A DNA stretch of 64,000 nt from Allosalinactinospora lopnorensis (GCF_000981225.1 NZ_LAJC01000010.1:1-64000), one strand, 5' to 3'; numbered from the stretch's first letter, positions 34,321 to 45,626 are shown. Translations and numbers: made by a program. The notes: generated by a model from the letters alone, not told the origin.

Positions 34321-35070
34321 CTAGTGGGCACGGCCCCGGTCGTTCACCGGATCGGCGGACCTTTCCGGCCGGGGATCCCCAGGTGCCGGGCATTCCCACT
34401 CGGAGGCGGGGCGGATCCCGCTCTCCCCGGCGGGCGGCCCGCCGGGTTCACGCAGCGGCGGTGTCCACCCGGCCTCGGGGTCGTAACGGCGGACGACCCG
34501 ACCGGGAACGCCGGCGATGACACTGTGGTCCGGGTACGCCCCCGGCCGCACGACCGAGCCCGCGGCGACCACGCAGTTCCGGCCGAGCCGCGTGCCGGGC
34601 AGCACCACCGCGTTGGCTCCGATCCAGGTGCCGGCCCCGATACGCACCGGCGCGTCGGCGGGCCACTGCCGTCCGACGGGCACGTCGACGTCGCTGTACA
34701 CGTGGTTCTGGTCGGTGATGTAGACGTACGGACCGGTGAAGACGTCGTCGCCGATATCGATGGACCGGTGCGCCACGATGTGCGACCCGCGCCCGATCGT
34801 GCACCCGTCGCCGATCCGGATGTAGAGCTCCGGCCCCAGGTCGAGGCCGGGCACCATACCCGCGGTGAGTGTGATGTCCGCACCGAGCAGGGTGTGCGAT
34901 CCGAGTCCGATCCACGGCTCGCCGAAAATCGTCGCGGGCGGGAAGGCGATCGAGGTGCCCGCGCCGTAGCCGGCGAACCGCCGGGCCGCCCGGGAACCCG
35001 GGCGGATCTCGGCGTGCCGCCGCGCCCACGACCACACCGTACGCACCAGCCAGGACAGCAGCCGCGACAC
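34321..35070 (-). CDS. Left-handed beta-helix (hexapeptide) acyltransferase
   Basis: This 249-residue enzyme likely transfers acetyl or another acyl group from CoA. Imperfect hexapeptide repeats run from about residue 40 to 190 (IGLGSHTLLGADITLTAG, IRIGDGCTIGRGSHIVAH, VRIGAGTWIGANAVVLPGTRLGRNCVVAAGSVV). The loop with VYITDQNHVYSDVDVPV carries the catalytic His of the maltose/galactoside acetyltransferase group. The ending VIAGVPGRVVRRYDPEAGW is typical. The last about 45 residues are Pro-rich and disordered. It may acylate a sugar; since metB follows within 10 bp, a role in homoserine activation is conceivable but unsupported. Confidence 0.85.
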   Translation of the reverse strand: MSRLLSWLVRTVWSWARRHAEIRPGSRAARRFAGYGAGTSIAFPPATIFGEPWIGLGSHTLLGADITLTAGMVPGLDLGPELYIRIGDGCTIGRGSHIVAHRSIDIGDDVFTGPYVYITDQNHVYSDVDVPVGRQWPADAPVRIGAGTWIGANAVVLPGTRLGRNCVVAAGSVVRPGAYPDHSVIAGVPGRVVRRYDPEAGWTPPLREPGGPPAGESGIRPASEWECPAPGDPRPERSADPVNDRGRAH

Positions 35071-35244
35071 CTGATCCCCACATCTACCGGTGAGTAATAC
35101 CGGGGAACACGGTAATAGGCGCGGTGGCCGGCGACGCAGGCGGACCCTCCTCTCACCGACCTCGCGAAGATCGTTCCTTCCCGGCGCGCTCGAAGGTCCG
35201 ATCTCCGCAAGATCGACGCTGGTGGGACGCGGCCGGTTCCCGCG

Positions 35245-36612
35245 CTACCCGGACAGGTGGGCCAGCAGGTCCTGGCGGGTGAGCACGCCGACAGGCTTGC
35301 CGTCCTGCAGGACCACGAGGGCCCCGTTCCCCTCCAGCAGCTGGATGCAGCGGCTCACCGGCTCACCCGAGCCCACGACCGGGAGCGGTTTGCCCATGTG
35401 CGACTCCACCGGATCGGTGAGCTGCGCCCGGCCGTTGAAGAGGGCGTCGAGCATGTCGCGCTCGGCGATCGACCCCACCACTTCGGCGGCCATGACCGGC
35501 GGCTCCTCCTTGATCACCGGGAGCTGCGAGACGCCGTACTCCCGCATGATCGCCACAGCCGTCCCAACGGTCTCGCTCGGATGGGTGTGCACGAGGTCCG
35601 GCATCTGCCCCTCCTTGCCCGCGAGCACCTGCCCCGCGGTGGCCTCCTCGGTCTCGGTGGAGAGGAAGCCGTAGTCGGCCATCCACTCGTCGCTGAAGAT
35701 CTTGGTGAGATAACCGCGCCCGCCGTCGGGGAGCAGGACCACGATGACGTCGTCGGGGGAGGCGGTGGCGGCGACCCGCAGGGCGGCGACCACCGCGAGC
35801 CCGCAGGAGCCGCCCACCAGCAGGGACTCCTCCTTGGCGAGCTGCCTGGTCATCATGAACGACTCCTTGTCGCTCACCGCGATGACCTCGTCGCAGATCT
35901 CCGGGTCGTAGGTCTGCGGCCAGATGTCCTCGCCGACCCCCTCGACGAGGTAGGGGCGCCCGGAGCCGCCGGAGTACACCGACCCCTCGGCGTCCGCGCC
36001 GATGACCTTCACCCGGCCGTTCGAGACCTCCTTGAGGTAGCGGCCGGCCCCGGTGACCGTTCCCCCGGTGCCGATTCCGGCCACGAAGTGGGTGACCCGG
36101 CCCTCGGTCTGCTCCCAGATCTCCGGGCCGGTGGTGTGGTAGTGCGACTCGGGGTTGTTCGGGTTCGCGTACTGGTCCGGCTTCCACGCGCCGGGGATGG
36201 TCTCGGCCAGCCGGTCGGACACCGAGTAGTAGGAGTCGGGGTGGTCGGGGGCGACGGTGGTCGGACACACCACGACCTCCGCTCCGTAGGCCCGCAGGAC
36301 GGAGAGCTTGTCGGTGCCGACCTTGTCGGGACAGACGAACACGCAGCGGTACCCCTTCTCCCGCGCCACGATCGCCAGGCCCACACCGGTGTTGCCCGAC
36401 GTCGGCTCCACGATGGTTCCGCCCGGCCCGATCAGGCCCTTCTCCTCGGCGGCCTCGATCATGCGCAGGGCGATCCGGTCCTTGACCGAGCCGCCGGGAT
36501 TGAAGTACTCGACCTTGGCGAGCACCATCGGCGCCGCCCCTTGGGTCACCGTGGTCAACCGAACTAACGGGGTATCGCCGACCAGCTCAATCAATGAGTT
36601 ATGCATCCGCAT
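35245..36612 (-). CDS. cbs: Cystathionine beta-synthase
   Basis: This PLP enzyme condenses homocysteine and serine to cystathionine (reverse transsulfuration). The N-terminal catalytic fold-type II domain has the PLP lysine in FNPGGSVKDRIA, the PTSGNTGVGLA loop and GIGTGGTVTGAGRYLKE. The C-terminal half (about 330-455) carries two CBS domains (ETVGTAVAIMREYGVSQLPVI, PVSRCIQLLEGNGALVVLQDG), possible nucleotide/AdoMet sensors. Its 455 residues compare with about 464 for Rv1077. There is no N-terminal haem domain. ATG 36612 follows GAGGGG at about ten bases; an ATG 18 bases further up and another 6 bases inside are alternatives. Confidence 0.94.
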   Translation of the reverse strand: MRMHNSLIELVGDTPLVRLTTVTQGAAPMVLAKVEYFNPGGSVKDRIALRMIEAAEEKGLIGPGGTIVEPTSGNTGVGLAIVAREKGYRCVFVCPDKVGTDKLSVLRAYGAEVVVCPTTVAPDHPDSYYSVSDRLAETIPGAWKPDQYANPNNPESHYHTTGPEIWEQTEGRVTHFVAGIGTGGTVTGAGRYLKEVSNGRVKVIGADAEGSVYSGGSGRPYLVEGVGEDIWPQTYDPEICDEVIAVSDKESFMMTRQLAKEESLLVGGSCGLAVVAALRVAATASPDDVIVVLLPDGGRGYLTKIFSDEWMADYGFLSTETEEATAGQVLAGKEGQMPDLVHTHPSETVGTAVAIMREYGVSQLPVIKEEPPVMAAEVVGSIAERDMLDALFNGRAQLTDPVESHMGKPLPVVGSGEPVSRCIQLLEGNGALVVLQDGKPVGVLTRQDLLAHLSG

Positions 36613-36896
36613 CAGCTCAAACCCCCTCATTCACCTCGGGGCGGGGCGGATCACGCGCCCGCCTCGTAACTGGTCGCGGCCGGTCTCCGCCGCGCACGGA
36701 CCGGTCCGGACCGTGCGCCCCGACTTTAACGTGGCGGACACTCGCTGCACACGAGCCCCGGACAAGAACACGAGGCACCCCACTCTTCTCACTCGGCGTG
36801 GGAACACGCTATAGCGGGTGAGTATTGACTTAGCGTTACCCATGAGTAGACGAATCCGTGTTCCTCTGGCACCGGTCGGATTGGGAGGCGTCAAAC

Positions 36897-37973
36897 ATGG
36901 TGTTACGGGCCGCGCGAGCTCGGAGGATCGCCACAGCCACCGCCTTCGGAGGGGGTGGGCTGACCCTGCTGGGCGCGGGCACCGTCGGTCTGCTGTACCT
37001 CCAGGCGCGGCTCGCCCACAGGGCCATCGGGCGTACCCCCTGGACAGCACCAAAGGTGAACGGCATCTACGGGAGCGGCGACGGTACGCCGCTCTCGCTC
37101 GTGATGATGGGCGATTCCACGGCCGCCGGGTTCGCGCTCACCGACGGCCTGCAGACTCCGGGAAGCCTCCTCGCCTCCGGCATCTCGGCCATCGCCGAAC
37201 GCCCGGTGCGCCTGCGCAACGTCGCCGTCGTCGGCGCCACCTCCAAAAACCTGCCGACCCAGGTGGAGCGGGTCCGCGGCACCGATGCGGACGTCGCCAT
37301 CGTCTTCATCGGCGCCAACGACGTGATCCACCGGATGCGGCCCGCCGATTCCGTGCGCCACCTGCAGAACGCCGTGCGCGAGCTGATCGACATGGGCATC
37401 GCCGTCGTCGTCGGCACCTGCCCCGACCTGGGCACGGTGGAGCACATCGGCTGGCCGCTGAGCTACATCGCCCGGCGTGCGTCCCGGCAGCTCGCGGCCG
37501 GCCAGACGATCGCCGCCGTCGAGGCCGGCGGACGCACCGTCTCGCTGGGCACCCTGCTGAGCGACGAGTTCCACTCCTACCCGGATGACATGTTCGGGCC
37601 GGACCGGTTCCACCCGTCGGCGCGCGGGTATGCCCATGCCGCGACCGCGGTGCTGCCTTCGGCCTGCGTGGCTCTGGGGCTGCTGCCGGAGCTGGAGACC
37701 GTCCCCGACCCCGGTCGGGGCGAGGGCGTGCTGCCCGTCGACCGCGCCGCCGTGGAAGCCGCCGAGGAGTCCGGCATGGAGGTCAGCGGGGCCCGTGTCG
37801 CCGGGCGCGAACGCGGTCCCCGGGGACGCTGGGCGACCCTCATCCGGCGCCGTACCAAGACCATCGACGACGAGCCGCTCACAACCGGAGAGTCCGGCAC
37901 CGGAGGCACAGCGGTCAGCGTCTCCGGGACGGAGGGGGCAGAATCCGACCCCGGCGGTAGATCAGCCGGATAG
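36897..37973 (+). CDS. SGNH hydrolase, membrane-anchored (Rv1075c-like)
   Basis: This is a 358-residue likely esterase. It has an N-terminal signal/anchor helix (about 10-36, RIATATAFGGGGLTLLGAGTVGLLYL), then block I VMMGDSTAAGFA (Ser), the Gly region NVAVVGATSKNL, block III IFIGANDVIH and block V DRFHPSARGYAHAA (Asp-x-x-His). The C terminus (about 285-358) is disordered. Rv1075c, described as a GDSL esterase, sits in the same position next to the thiolase and cbs. ATG 36897 has GGAGG nine bases upstream. It is divergent from cbs across about 280 bp. Confidence 0.88.
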   Translation: MVLRAARARRIATATAFGGGGLTLLGAGTVGLLYLQARLAHRAIGRTPWTAPKVNGIYGSGDGTPLSLVMMGDSTAAGFALTDGLQTPGSLLASGISAIAERPVRLRNVAVVGATSKNLPTQVERVRGTDADVAIVFIGANDVIHRMRPADSVRHLQNAVRELIDMGIAVVVGTCPDLGTVEHIGWPLSYIARRASRQLAAGQTIAAVEAGGRTVSLGTLLSDEFHSYPDDMFGPDRFHPSARGYAHAATAVLPSACVALGLLPELETVPDPGRGEGVLPVDRAAVEAAEESGMEVSGARVAGRERGPRGRWATLIRRRTKTIDDEPLTTGESGTGGTAVSVSGTEGAESDPGGRSAG

Positions 37974-38037
37974 CACACGTTAACGTGCGAGTAACAACAC
38001 GCCCTGTGCCTGTGATTACGAGAGAAGGTCCGCGAGC

Positions 38038-39261
38038 ATGCCTGAAGCCGTCATCGTCGCGACCGCGCGTTCGCCCATCGGGCGCGCGTTCAAGGGGTCC
38101 CTGAAGGACGTCCGCCCCGACGATCTCACCGCGCAGATCGTCACCGCTGCTCTGGCCAAGGTTCCGGAACTGGACCCGAGCACCATCGACGACCTCCTCC
38201 TCGGGTGCGGCCTGCCCGGAGGCGAGCAGGGCTACAACCTCGCCCGGGTCGTCGCCGTACAGCTCGGCCTCGACACGCTTCCGGGCACCACCCTGACCCG
38301 CTACTGCGCGTCGTCTCTGCAGACGACCCGGATGGCCCACCACGCCATCAAGGCCGGCGAGGGCGATGTCTTCATCTCCGCGGGTGTGGAGATGGTCAGC
38401 CGGTACGCCAAGGGCAACAGCGACACCCTGCCCGACACCAAGAACCCGGTCTTCGAGGACGCCGAGGCCCGCACGGCCAAGCGCGCGGAAGGCGGCGCCT
38501 CCACGTGGCGCGACCCGCGCGAGGACGACCAGCTCCCTGATGTCTACATAGCGATGGGCCAGACCGCCGAGAACGTCGTCCAGATGCGCGGACTCTCCCG
38601 GGAGCGCCAGGACGAGTTCGGCGTCCGCTCGCAGAACCTCGCCGAGAAGTCCACGGACAACGGCTTCTGGGAGCGCGAGATCGCCCCGGTCACCCTGCCG
38701 GACGGCTCGGTGGCCGGCTCCGACGACGGCCCGCGCCGGGGCACCACCTACGAGAAGGTTTCCCAGCTCCAGCCGGTGTTCCGGCCCGACGGCACGGTGA
38801 CCGCGGGCAACTGCTGCCCCCTGAACGACGGCGCCGCCGCCGTGGTGATCATGAGCGACACCAAGGCCGCCGAACTGGGGATCACCCCGCTGGCCCGGAT
38901 CGTCTCGACCGGTGTCAGCGCCCTCTCTCCGGAGATCATGGGGCTCGGTCCGGTCGAGGCCTCGCGTCGGGCGCTGACCCGCGCGAACATGGCCATCAGC
39001 GACATCGACCTGGTGGAGATCAACGAGGCGTTCGCCGCGCAGGTGCTGCCCTCGGCCGACGACATCGGCATTGACATCGAGAACCAGCTCAACGTCAACG
39101 GCGGCGCGATCGCGGTCGGCCATCCCTTCGGCATGACCGGCGCCCGCATCACCACCACGCTCCTCAACGGCCTGCAGTTCCACGACAAGACCTACGGCCT
39201 GGAGACCATGTGTGTCGGTGGAGGACAGGGAATGGCCGCGATCTTCGAGCGGTTGAGTTGA
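38038..39261 (+). CDS. Acetyl-CoA acetyltransferase (thiolase)
   Basis: It catalyses thiolytic cleavage of, or Claisen condensation to, acetoacetyl-CoA or longer 3-ketoacyl-CoA. The 407-residue sequence has the acyl-accepting Cys in TRYCASSLQTTRMA (about residue 90), the His in INEAFAAQ, GGAIAVGHPFGMTGAR with the active-site His, and the proton-donor Cys in TMCVGGGQGMA. It starts at the ATG after GAGAAGG. M. tuberculosis fadA3 occupies the equivalent place beside the SGNH hydrolase. Substrate chain length cannot be told from sequence. Confidence 0.93.
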   Translation: MPEAVIVATARSPIGRAFKGSLKDVRPDDLTAQIVTAALAKVPELDPSTIDDLLLGCGLPGGEQGYNLARVVAVQLGLDTLPGTTLTRYCASSLQTTRMAHHAIKAGEGDVFISAGVEMVSRYAKGNSDTLPDTKNPVFEDAEARTAKRAEGGASTWRDPREDDQLPDVYIAMGQTAENVVQMRGLSRERQDEFGVRSQNLAEKSTDNGFWEREIAPVTLPDGSVAGSDDGPRRGTTYEKVSQLQPVFRPDGTVTAGNCCPLNDGAAAVVIMSDTKAAELGITPLARIVSTGVSALSPEIMGLGPVEASRRALTRANMAISDIDLVEINEAFAAQVLPSADDIGIDIENQLNVNGGAIAVGHPFGMTGARITTTLLNGLQFHDKTYGLETMCVGGGQGMAAIFERLS

Positions 39262-39486
39262 GCCGCGGTGGAGGTTGGGAAGCCCAAGGCGAAGAGGACG
39301 GCCAGGGTGCCCGCCTCGGATACACGGCGGCGTCCCCGAAGCGGCGCGGGGAGGCGAACGGCAGGTTAAGCGGGGCACACCCCCTGATCAACGGGGCGTA
39401 ACGTAAAAGGTCATCGCAAGGGCTTGTCCGAACCGTGATCCTGGTGCAAGGTCGCAGGTAAGTGCCATTTATTCTCGGAGGTGCCC

Positions 39487-39732
39487 ATGTCGGTAGCCCA
39501 CTCGCCGGAGACCCACGCGCTGCTTCTCGCCCGCATCCCGTCTGTCACAGGCCGCGACCTCCACGAGTGGTTCGACCAGCTTGAAAAGGGACCAGGGCTG
39601 ACCCGTTGCTCAGAGCGTACGAACTGGTTGGCGGATGAGCACGGTATCAGCCACGGATACGCACAGGCCATTGTCCAGGAATACGACCGGCGCCGCCGCA
39701 ACCGTTCGATTGTTCCGCCCCAGCGCCGCTGA
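39487..39732 (+). CDS. DUF4287 protein
   Basis: This is an 81-residue cytosolic protein with the DUF4287 helical pattern (TGRDLHEWFDQLEKGPG...RTNWLADEHGISHGYAQAIVQEYDRRRRN). GGAGG six bases before the ATG sets the start. It is a monocistronic gene ending at a strong terminator. Members are widespread in actinobacteria; function is unknown. Confidence 0.82.
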   Translation: MSVAHSPETHALLLARIPSVTGRDLHEWFDQLEKGPGLTRCSERTNWLADEHGISHGYAQAIVQEYDRRRRNRSIVPPQRR

Positions 39733-39786
39733 GCGCTGATCCGGTCACGCTGGGGCCACCGGTCCCGCAGCACCCGTACCAGAAGG

Positions 39787-39824
39787 CGTTCGCCTCGCCC
39801 GGAGCATCCCGGGCGAGGCGAACG
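39787..39824. terminator. Bidirectional terminator
   Basis: A perfect 16-bp stem (39787-39802 with 39809-39824, loop AGCATC) followed by TTTGTGTG lies between the convergent DUF4287 and Bax-inhibitor genes. Confidence 0.8.
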
Positions 39825-39843
39825 TTTGTGTGAGGGGCGGCCG

Positions 39844-40704
39844 CTACTCGCCGCCGAAGATCGCCTGGAGCATCCAGAGAAGCCGGATGATCTCGATGTA
39901 CAGCCAGACCAGCGAGACGGTCAGGCCGAATGCGAACTGCCAGGCCATCCTGTTCGGAACACCGGCGGCGATGCCGTCCTCGATGCCCCTGAACTCGATG
40001 GCCAACGTGGCGCAGGCGATCACGATCAGCACCAGGGTGACGATCACGCCGAGCATGGACGGCTCGCGCAGGCCCAGGCCGCCCGGGATGAAGAAGCTCA
40101 GCAGCAGGTTGGCCAGGATCAGCACGAGCGCCGCGACGAGGGCGCCCATGACGACCTTGACGAAGGTGTTGGTCACCCGGATCACGCGGGTCTTGTACAG
40201 CGTGAGCATCGTGGCGAACGCGAACACCGTGCCGAAGACCGCGGGGGTCACGAGGCCGCCGGCCTCCGCACCCGCCATCATCTCGAAGAGCCGGCTGATG
40301 CCGCCGACGAAGAGCCCTTCGAGCGCCGCGTAGACCAGGATCAGCACCGGGTTGGTCGACTGCTTGAACCCGATGATCAGCCCCAGGACCAGGCCGCCGA
40401 TCATGCCGCCGAAGGTGAGGAGCATCCCCAGGCCGGGGTTGAGGGGGTCGAAGAGGAGGAAGGACACCACCGCGGTCAGGATGACCATGCCGATGGTCAT
40501 CCCGGTGCGCATGACGACGTCGTCGATCGTCATGGGCCGCGAGGCCTCGTCGACACCGCCCGGGTACCCCTGCTGGGGGTACTGGCCGTACGGCTGCTGG
40601 GAGTGGCCGCCCTGACCGTACGGCGCTTGATACGGCTGGCCGTACCCTGGCTGGCCGGACTGCATCGCCCGCTTCAGCACGGGGTTCGAACTCGTCATCC
40701 GCAT
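39844..40704 (-). CDS. Bax inhibitor-1/YccA family membrane protein
   Basis: This 286-residue protein has a Gln/Tyr/Gly/Pro-rich cytosolic N terminus (about 15-45) and then seven hydrophobic helices from about residue 65 to 285 (MTIGMVILTAVVSFLLF, GLVLGLIIGF, VLILVYAALEGLFVGGIS, VVMGALVAALVLILANLLL and others). The family motif region IEFRGIEDGIAAGVPNRMAWQFAFGLTVSLVWLYIEIIRLL is clear. Family members act as pH-sensitive cation (calcium) leak channels. The ATG at 40704 has AAAGG upstream; an ATG two codons in is possible. Confidence 0.92.
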   Translation of the reverse strand: MRMTSSNPVLKRAMQSGQPGYGQPYQAPYGQGGHSQQPYGQYPQQGYPGGVDEASRPMTIDDVVMRTGMTIGMVILTAVVSFLLFDPLNPGLGMLLTFGGMIGGLVLGLIIGFKQSTNPVLILVYAALEGLFVGGISRLFEMMAGAEAGGLVTPAVFGTVFAFATMLTLYKTRVIRVTNTFVKVVMGALVAALVLILANLLLSFFIPGGLGLREPSMLGVIVTLVLIVIACATLAIEFRGIEDGIAAGVPNRMAWQFAFGLTVSLVWLYIEIIRLLWMLQAIFGGE

Positions 40705-40834
40705 GTCTTCGCAAGCCTTTCGGGGGTGAATTTGCTGCCGCCAAAGTAACGCACCATACGCCGCCGGGGTTCCCGTGACACGGTCACGTGTCCGACACAT
40801 CACAGGACGCTCCGCATGTCCGGCCCCGTGCGGG

Positions 40835-41760
40835 TCAGCCGCGGCTCAGCACCGACCGGGCGAAGAAGGCGACGTTGGCCGGACGCTCGGCGAGGCGCCG
40901 CATGAAGTACCCGTACCACTCGTCGCCGTAGGGCACGTAGACGCGCATCCGGTTGCCCTCGCCGGCGATCCGGACCTGCTCGAAGTCCCGGATGCCGTAG
41001 AGCATCTGGTACTCGTAGCCGTCGGCCGGGCGGCCGGCGTCCGCGGCGAGCCGCCCGGCGATGGCGACCATGCGGGGATCGTGCGAGGCGATCATCGGGT
41101 ACCCGTCGCCGGCCATGAGGATCTTCATGCAGCGCACGTAGGAGCGGTCCACCTCCGCCTTGTCCCGGTAGGCCACGGACGCCGGTTCGTCGTAGGCCCC
41201 CTTGCACAACCGGACGCGCGAGCCTCGTGACTGAGGTCGCGGCAGTCGGCCTCGGTCCGGTGCAGATACGCCTGCAGCACGGCACCGACCGAGGGGAAGT
41301 CGGCGCGCAGCTCGCGCAGAATGGACAGCGTGGAGTCGGTGGTGGTGTGGTCCTCCATGTCGAGGGTGACCGTGGTGCCGACCCTCCCGGCCGCCGCGCA
41401 GATGCGCCGGGCGTTCTCCAGGGCGATCCTCTCCCCGTCGGCCGGCAGGAACTGGCCGACCGCGGACAGCTTCACCGAGACCTCGGCCCGGGCGCCCAGC
41501 CCGGCCCGGCCCAGTTCCGCCAGCAGGCGGGTGTAGGCCGCGACGGTGGCCTCGGCCTGCGCGACTTCGGTGACGTCCTCACCCAGATGGTCCAGGGTGA
41601 CGTAGCGGTCTCCGGCGAGCCTTTCGACCACGGGCAACGCCTGCTCCAGGGTCGATCCGGCGACGAACCGCGATACGAGGCCCCGGGTCACGGGGGCGCG
41701 CTCAACGGCGGTCCGGCAGGCGGTGGAGCGCGCCGCGATCAGAAATGGCGTACGGAGCAT
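40835..41760 (-). pseudogene. Proline dehydrogenase, single frameshift
   Basis: It oxidises proline to pyrroline-5-carboxylate with FAD. The 5' part from ATG 41760 reads MLRTPFLIAARSTACRTAVER through SVKLSAVGQ and TLDMEDHTTTDSTL to YLHRTEADCRDLS. The 3' part in the next frame resumes RVRLCKGAYDEPASVAYRDK and continues to YVPYGDEWYGYFMRRLAERPANVAF. Restoring one G in the run near 41223 (GAGGCTCG to GAGGGCTCG on the coding strand) fuses them into a normal 308-residue monofunctional enzyme. All conserved motifs are otherwise present, so this may be a sequence error. It lies downstream of P5C dehydrogenase in a proline catabolic locus. Confidence 0.85.
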
Positions 41761-41792
41761 GCTGAACCTCGTTCTGTGTTGTCCGCCGGCGA

Positions 41793-41823
41793 GCGGCCCC
41801 GGGCCTTGTGGGCCCGGGGCCGC
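41793..41823 (-). terminator. Hairpin between P5C dehydrogenase and proline dehydrogenase genes
   Basis: GCGGCCCCGGGCC (41793-41805) pairs with 41811-41823. It could attenuate readthrough between the two genes or stabilise the upstream mRNA. Confidence 0.55.
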
Positions 41824-41845
41824 AGGAGGATCCGTACTCCCCGGC

Positions 41846-43470
<1,625 letters not shown>

Positions 43471-43595
43471 GGGCACCTCCGTCGAGAAATCGTTGTGGAA
43501 CCGGACAAACGCTAAAGACGCCGCCCGCGGGATACTTTGTGGTGACGGCCACTCTTCGGCGCCGCCGGTTGGCCGATGGGACAATGTGGATGGAT

Positions 43596-45281
43596 ATGAG
43601 CACCGAAACCGATCGCTCCGGCGACAGCGCCGACGGTGTGCCGCTGCGCCGGCTTCTGCTCGCTGTGGGCGATCCGCTCATGGACGTGCTCACCGCGCCG
43701 GCGGGCCTGGAGGCCCGGGTCGGCAACGTTGTGATCCTCGACCCGGAGGACGAGAACGAGGCGTTCGCGGGAGACCTGGTACTGCTCATAGGCGCGCGCG
43801 GGGCGGCGGCGCGCCATCTGGTCCGTTCAGCGGGGTTGCGCGGGGCGACCGCGGTCGCGGTGAAGGTGAGCGCGGCGACCCGCGCCGAGGAGCCGGGCGG
43901 CGAGGCCGAGCTGCTGCGGACAACCGCGCGGGAGGCCGGTATCGCGCTCCTGGCGGTCCGTCCTGACGTGCGCTGGGACCAGTTGCAGTCGCTGTGCCGG
44001 AGCGTCGTCGAGGACACCCGGCTGGTCAGCGAGGCTGACCTGGGCGACTCCGCCGGCGACCTGTTCTCGCTGGCGCAGTCGATCTCCACTCTCACCGGCG
44101 GCCTGGTCTCCATCGAGGACGCGGCCAGCCGGGTGCTCGCCTACACCAGCGGTGAGGAAGGCGACGAACTCCGGCGGCTGTCGATCCTGGGGCGCCAGGG
44201 ACCGGAGCAGTACCTGGCGCTGCTCCGCAAGTGGGGCGTCTTCTCCCGGTTGCGCTCCGGCGACGAGGTCGTGCACATCGACGAGCATCCGGAGTTGGGC
44301 ATCCGGCGGCGCCTGGCGGTAGGCGTGCGCGCCGGTTCGCAGCCGCTGGGAACGATCTGGGTGCAGGAGGGGTCCCACCCGCTGGCCGGGCAGGCGGAGG
44401 AGGCACTGCTGGGCGCCGCCCGGATAACCGCCCTGCACATGGTGCGGCACCGCACCGAGGTGAGCGCCGGACTGCGACTGCGCGAGGACCTGCTGGCCGG
44501 ACTGCTGGAGGGCCGGATCGATGCCGCCGCCCTCTCCGACAGCATCGAGGTGACCCCCGAACGGACCGCGTTGGTCGTGGCGTTCGCCCTGGCCGCACCC
44601 GGCGGCGAGGACCGCGATCACCGGCCGGAACCCGGCGGTGAGGACCGTTCCGGGCGGGAGCTGAAGCGCCGTCGGATGATCGACCTCATCTCGGTGCACG
44701 CCGCCGCCTACCGGCACACCGCGCTGGTGACGGCACTGGGCGGCCGCGTCTACGTGCTCCTGCCCGACATCGCCCCCCGGGCGGAGTCGTCCGTGCTCGC
44801 GCTGACCCGCAAGACCGTCCGGGCGGCGCGCGGGATGTTCGGTGTCTCGGTGCAGGGAGCCGTGGGCTCACCGGTGGGCGCACTTCCCGACATCCCCTGG
44901 TCCCGCACCGAGGCCGACCGGGTCCTCGACGCGATGGGGCGCGACCTGGCGATGGACGTCGCCACGATCTCCGAGGTGCGAGCGAGGGTACTGATCAGCG
45001 AGACGCTCGCGCACATGCGGGAGAGCCCCGCGCTTCGCGACCCCCGCATCGACCGGCTGATAGAGCACGACACCGGTTCCGGATCGGACCTCGTACCCTC
45101 GCTGCTGGCCTACCTCGAGGACTTCGGCGACGTCCGCCGGACAGCGGGCAGGCTGCACATCCACCCGAACACGCTGCGCTACCGGCTGCGCCGTGCGGAA
45201 TCCGTGAGCGGGCTCGACCTCTCCGACCCTAACGAGCGGCTCTTCACCCACCTGCAACTGCTGATGGAGCAGGGGCGCTGA
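43596..45281 (+). CDS. PucR-family transcriptional regulator, likely activator of proline catabolism
   Basis: This 561-residue protein has an N-terminal PucR sensor domain (about 12-130: PLRRLLLAVGDPLMDVLTAP), a central GGDEF-like/PucR region, and a C-terminal PucR-type helix-turn-helix (about 500-560: LLAYLEDFGDVRRTAGRLHIHPNTLRYRLRRAE). It is divergent from the P5C dehydrogenase gene across 125 bp. Streptomyces PutR, a PucR-type activator of proline catabolic genes, has this arrangement, which supports the same role. ATG codons at 43584, 43590 and 43596 compete; GGATGG precedes the last. Confidence 0.88.
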   Translation: MSTETDRSGDSADGVPLRRLLLAVGDPLMDVLTAPAGLEARVGNVVILDPEDENEAFAGDLVLLIGARGAAARHLVRSAGLRGATAVAVKVSAATRAEEPGGEAELLRTTAREAGIALLAVRPDVRWDQLQSLCRSVVEDTRLVSEADLGDSAGDLFSLAQSISTLTGGLVSIEDAASRVLAYTSGEEGDELRRLSILGRQGPEQYLALLRKWGVFSRLRSGDEVVHIDEHPELGIRRRLAVGVRAGSQPLGTIWVQEGSHPLAGQAEEALLGAARITALHMVRHRTEVSAGLRLREDLLAGLLEGRIDAAALSDSIEVTPERTALVVAFALAAPGGEDRDHRPEPGGEDRSGRELKRRRMIDLISVHAAAYRHTALVTALGGRVYVLLPDIAPRAESSVLALTRKTVRAARGMFGVSVQGAVGSPVGALPDIPWSRTEADRVLDAMGRDLAMDVATISEVRARVLISETLAHMRESPALRDPRIDRLIEHDTGSGSDLVPSLLAYLEDFGDVRRTAGRLHIHPNTLRYRLRRAESVSGLDLSDPNERLFTHLQLLMEQGR

Positions 45282-45486
45282 TGTACTTGGCCGTGGCGTT
45301 GGTGTCAGTCGGGTGATGGGTGGCCGACCGCCGACCCCCTCACTCCGTCGGCGTCTGGCCTCGGTCCGCTACCCGAACGCCGCGGATGGACGCCGGCGGC
45401 ACCGAAAGCACCGAATGGAGTCTACCAGCGGCGATGCCGTGTACCACCGCTTGTGAAGGGGGTGCTTGCGCCGACGCCGCCCCGAA

Positions 45487-45563
45487 TGGTGCCCCCGGTC
45501 GGACTCGAACCGACACTTGTGACCCTTTTAGGGGGCCTGCCTCTTCCATTGGGCTACGAGGGC
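45487..45563 (-). tRNA. Atypical tRNA, anticodon loop CCUAAAA, CCA encoded
   Basis: The minus strand folds as a class I tRNA. The 7-bp acceptor GCCCTCG/CGGGGGC has one T-G pair. The D arm is GCCC...GGC with GG in the loop. The anticodon stem is GGCCC/GGGTC. A 6-nt variable loop is followed by a perfect T arm (GTCGG-TTCGAGT-CCGAC), discriminator A and encoded CCA. The 7-base anticodon loop reads CCTAAAA, so the nominal anticodon is UAA, yet position 33 is C and not the near-universal U. A UAA-reading tRNA-Leu should also have a long variable arm. Identity and function are therefore unresolved. Confidence 0.75.
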
Positions 45564-45626
45564 GGCACCATCATACCGGCCAGTGGCGATTTCGCCGATT
45601 TCGCAACGGTTCGGACCCTCGTAGCG

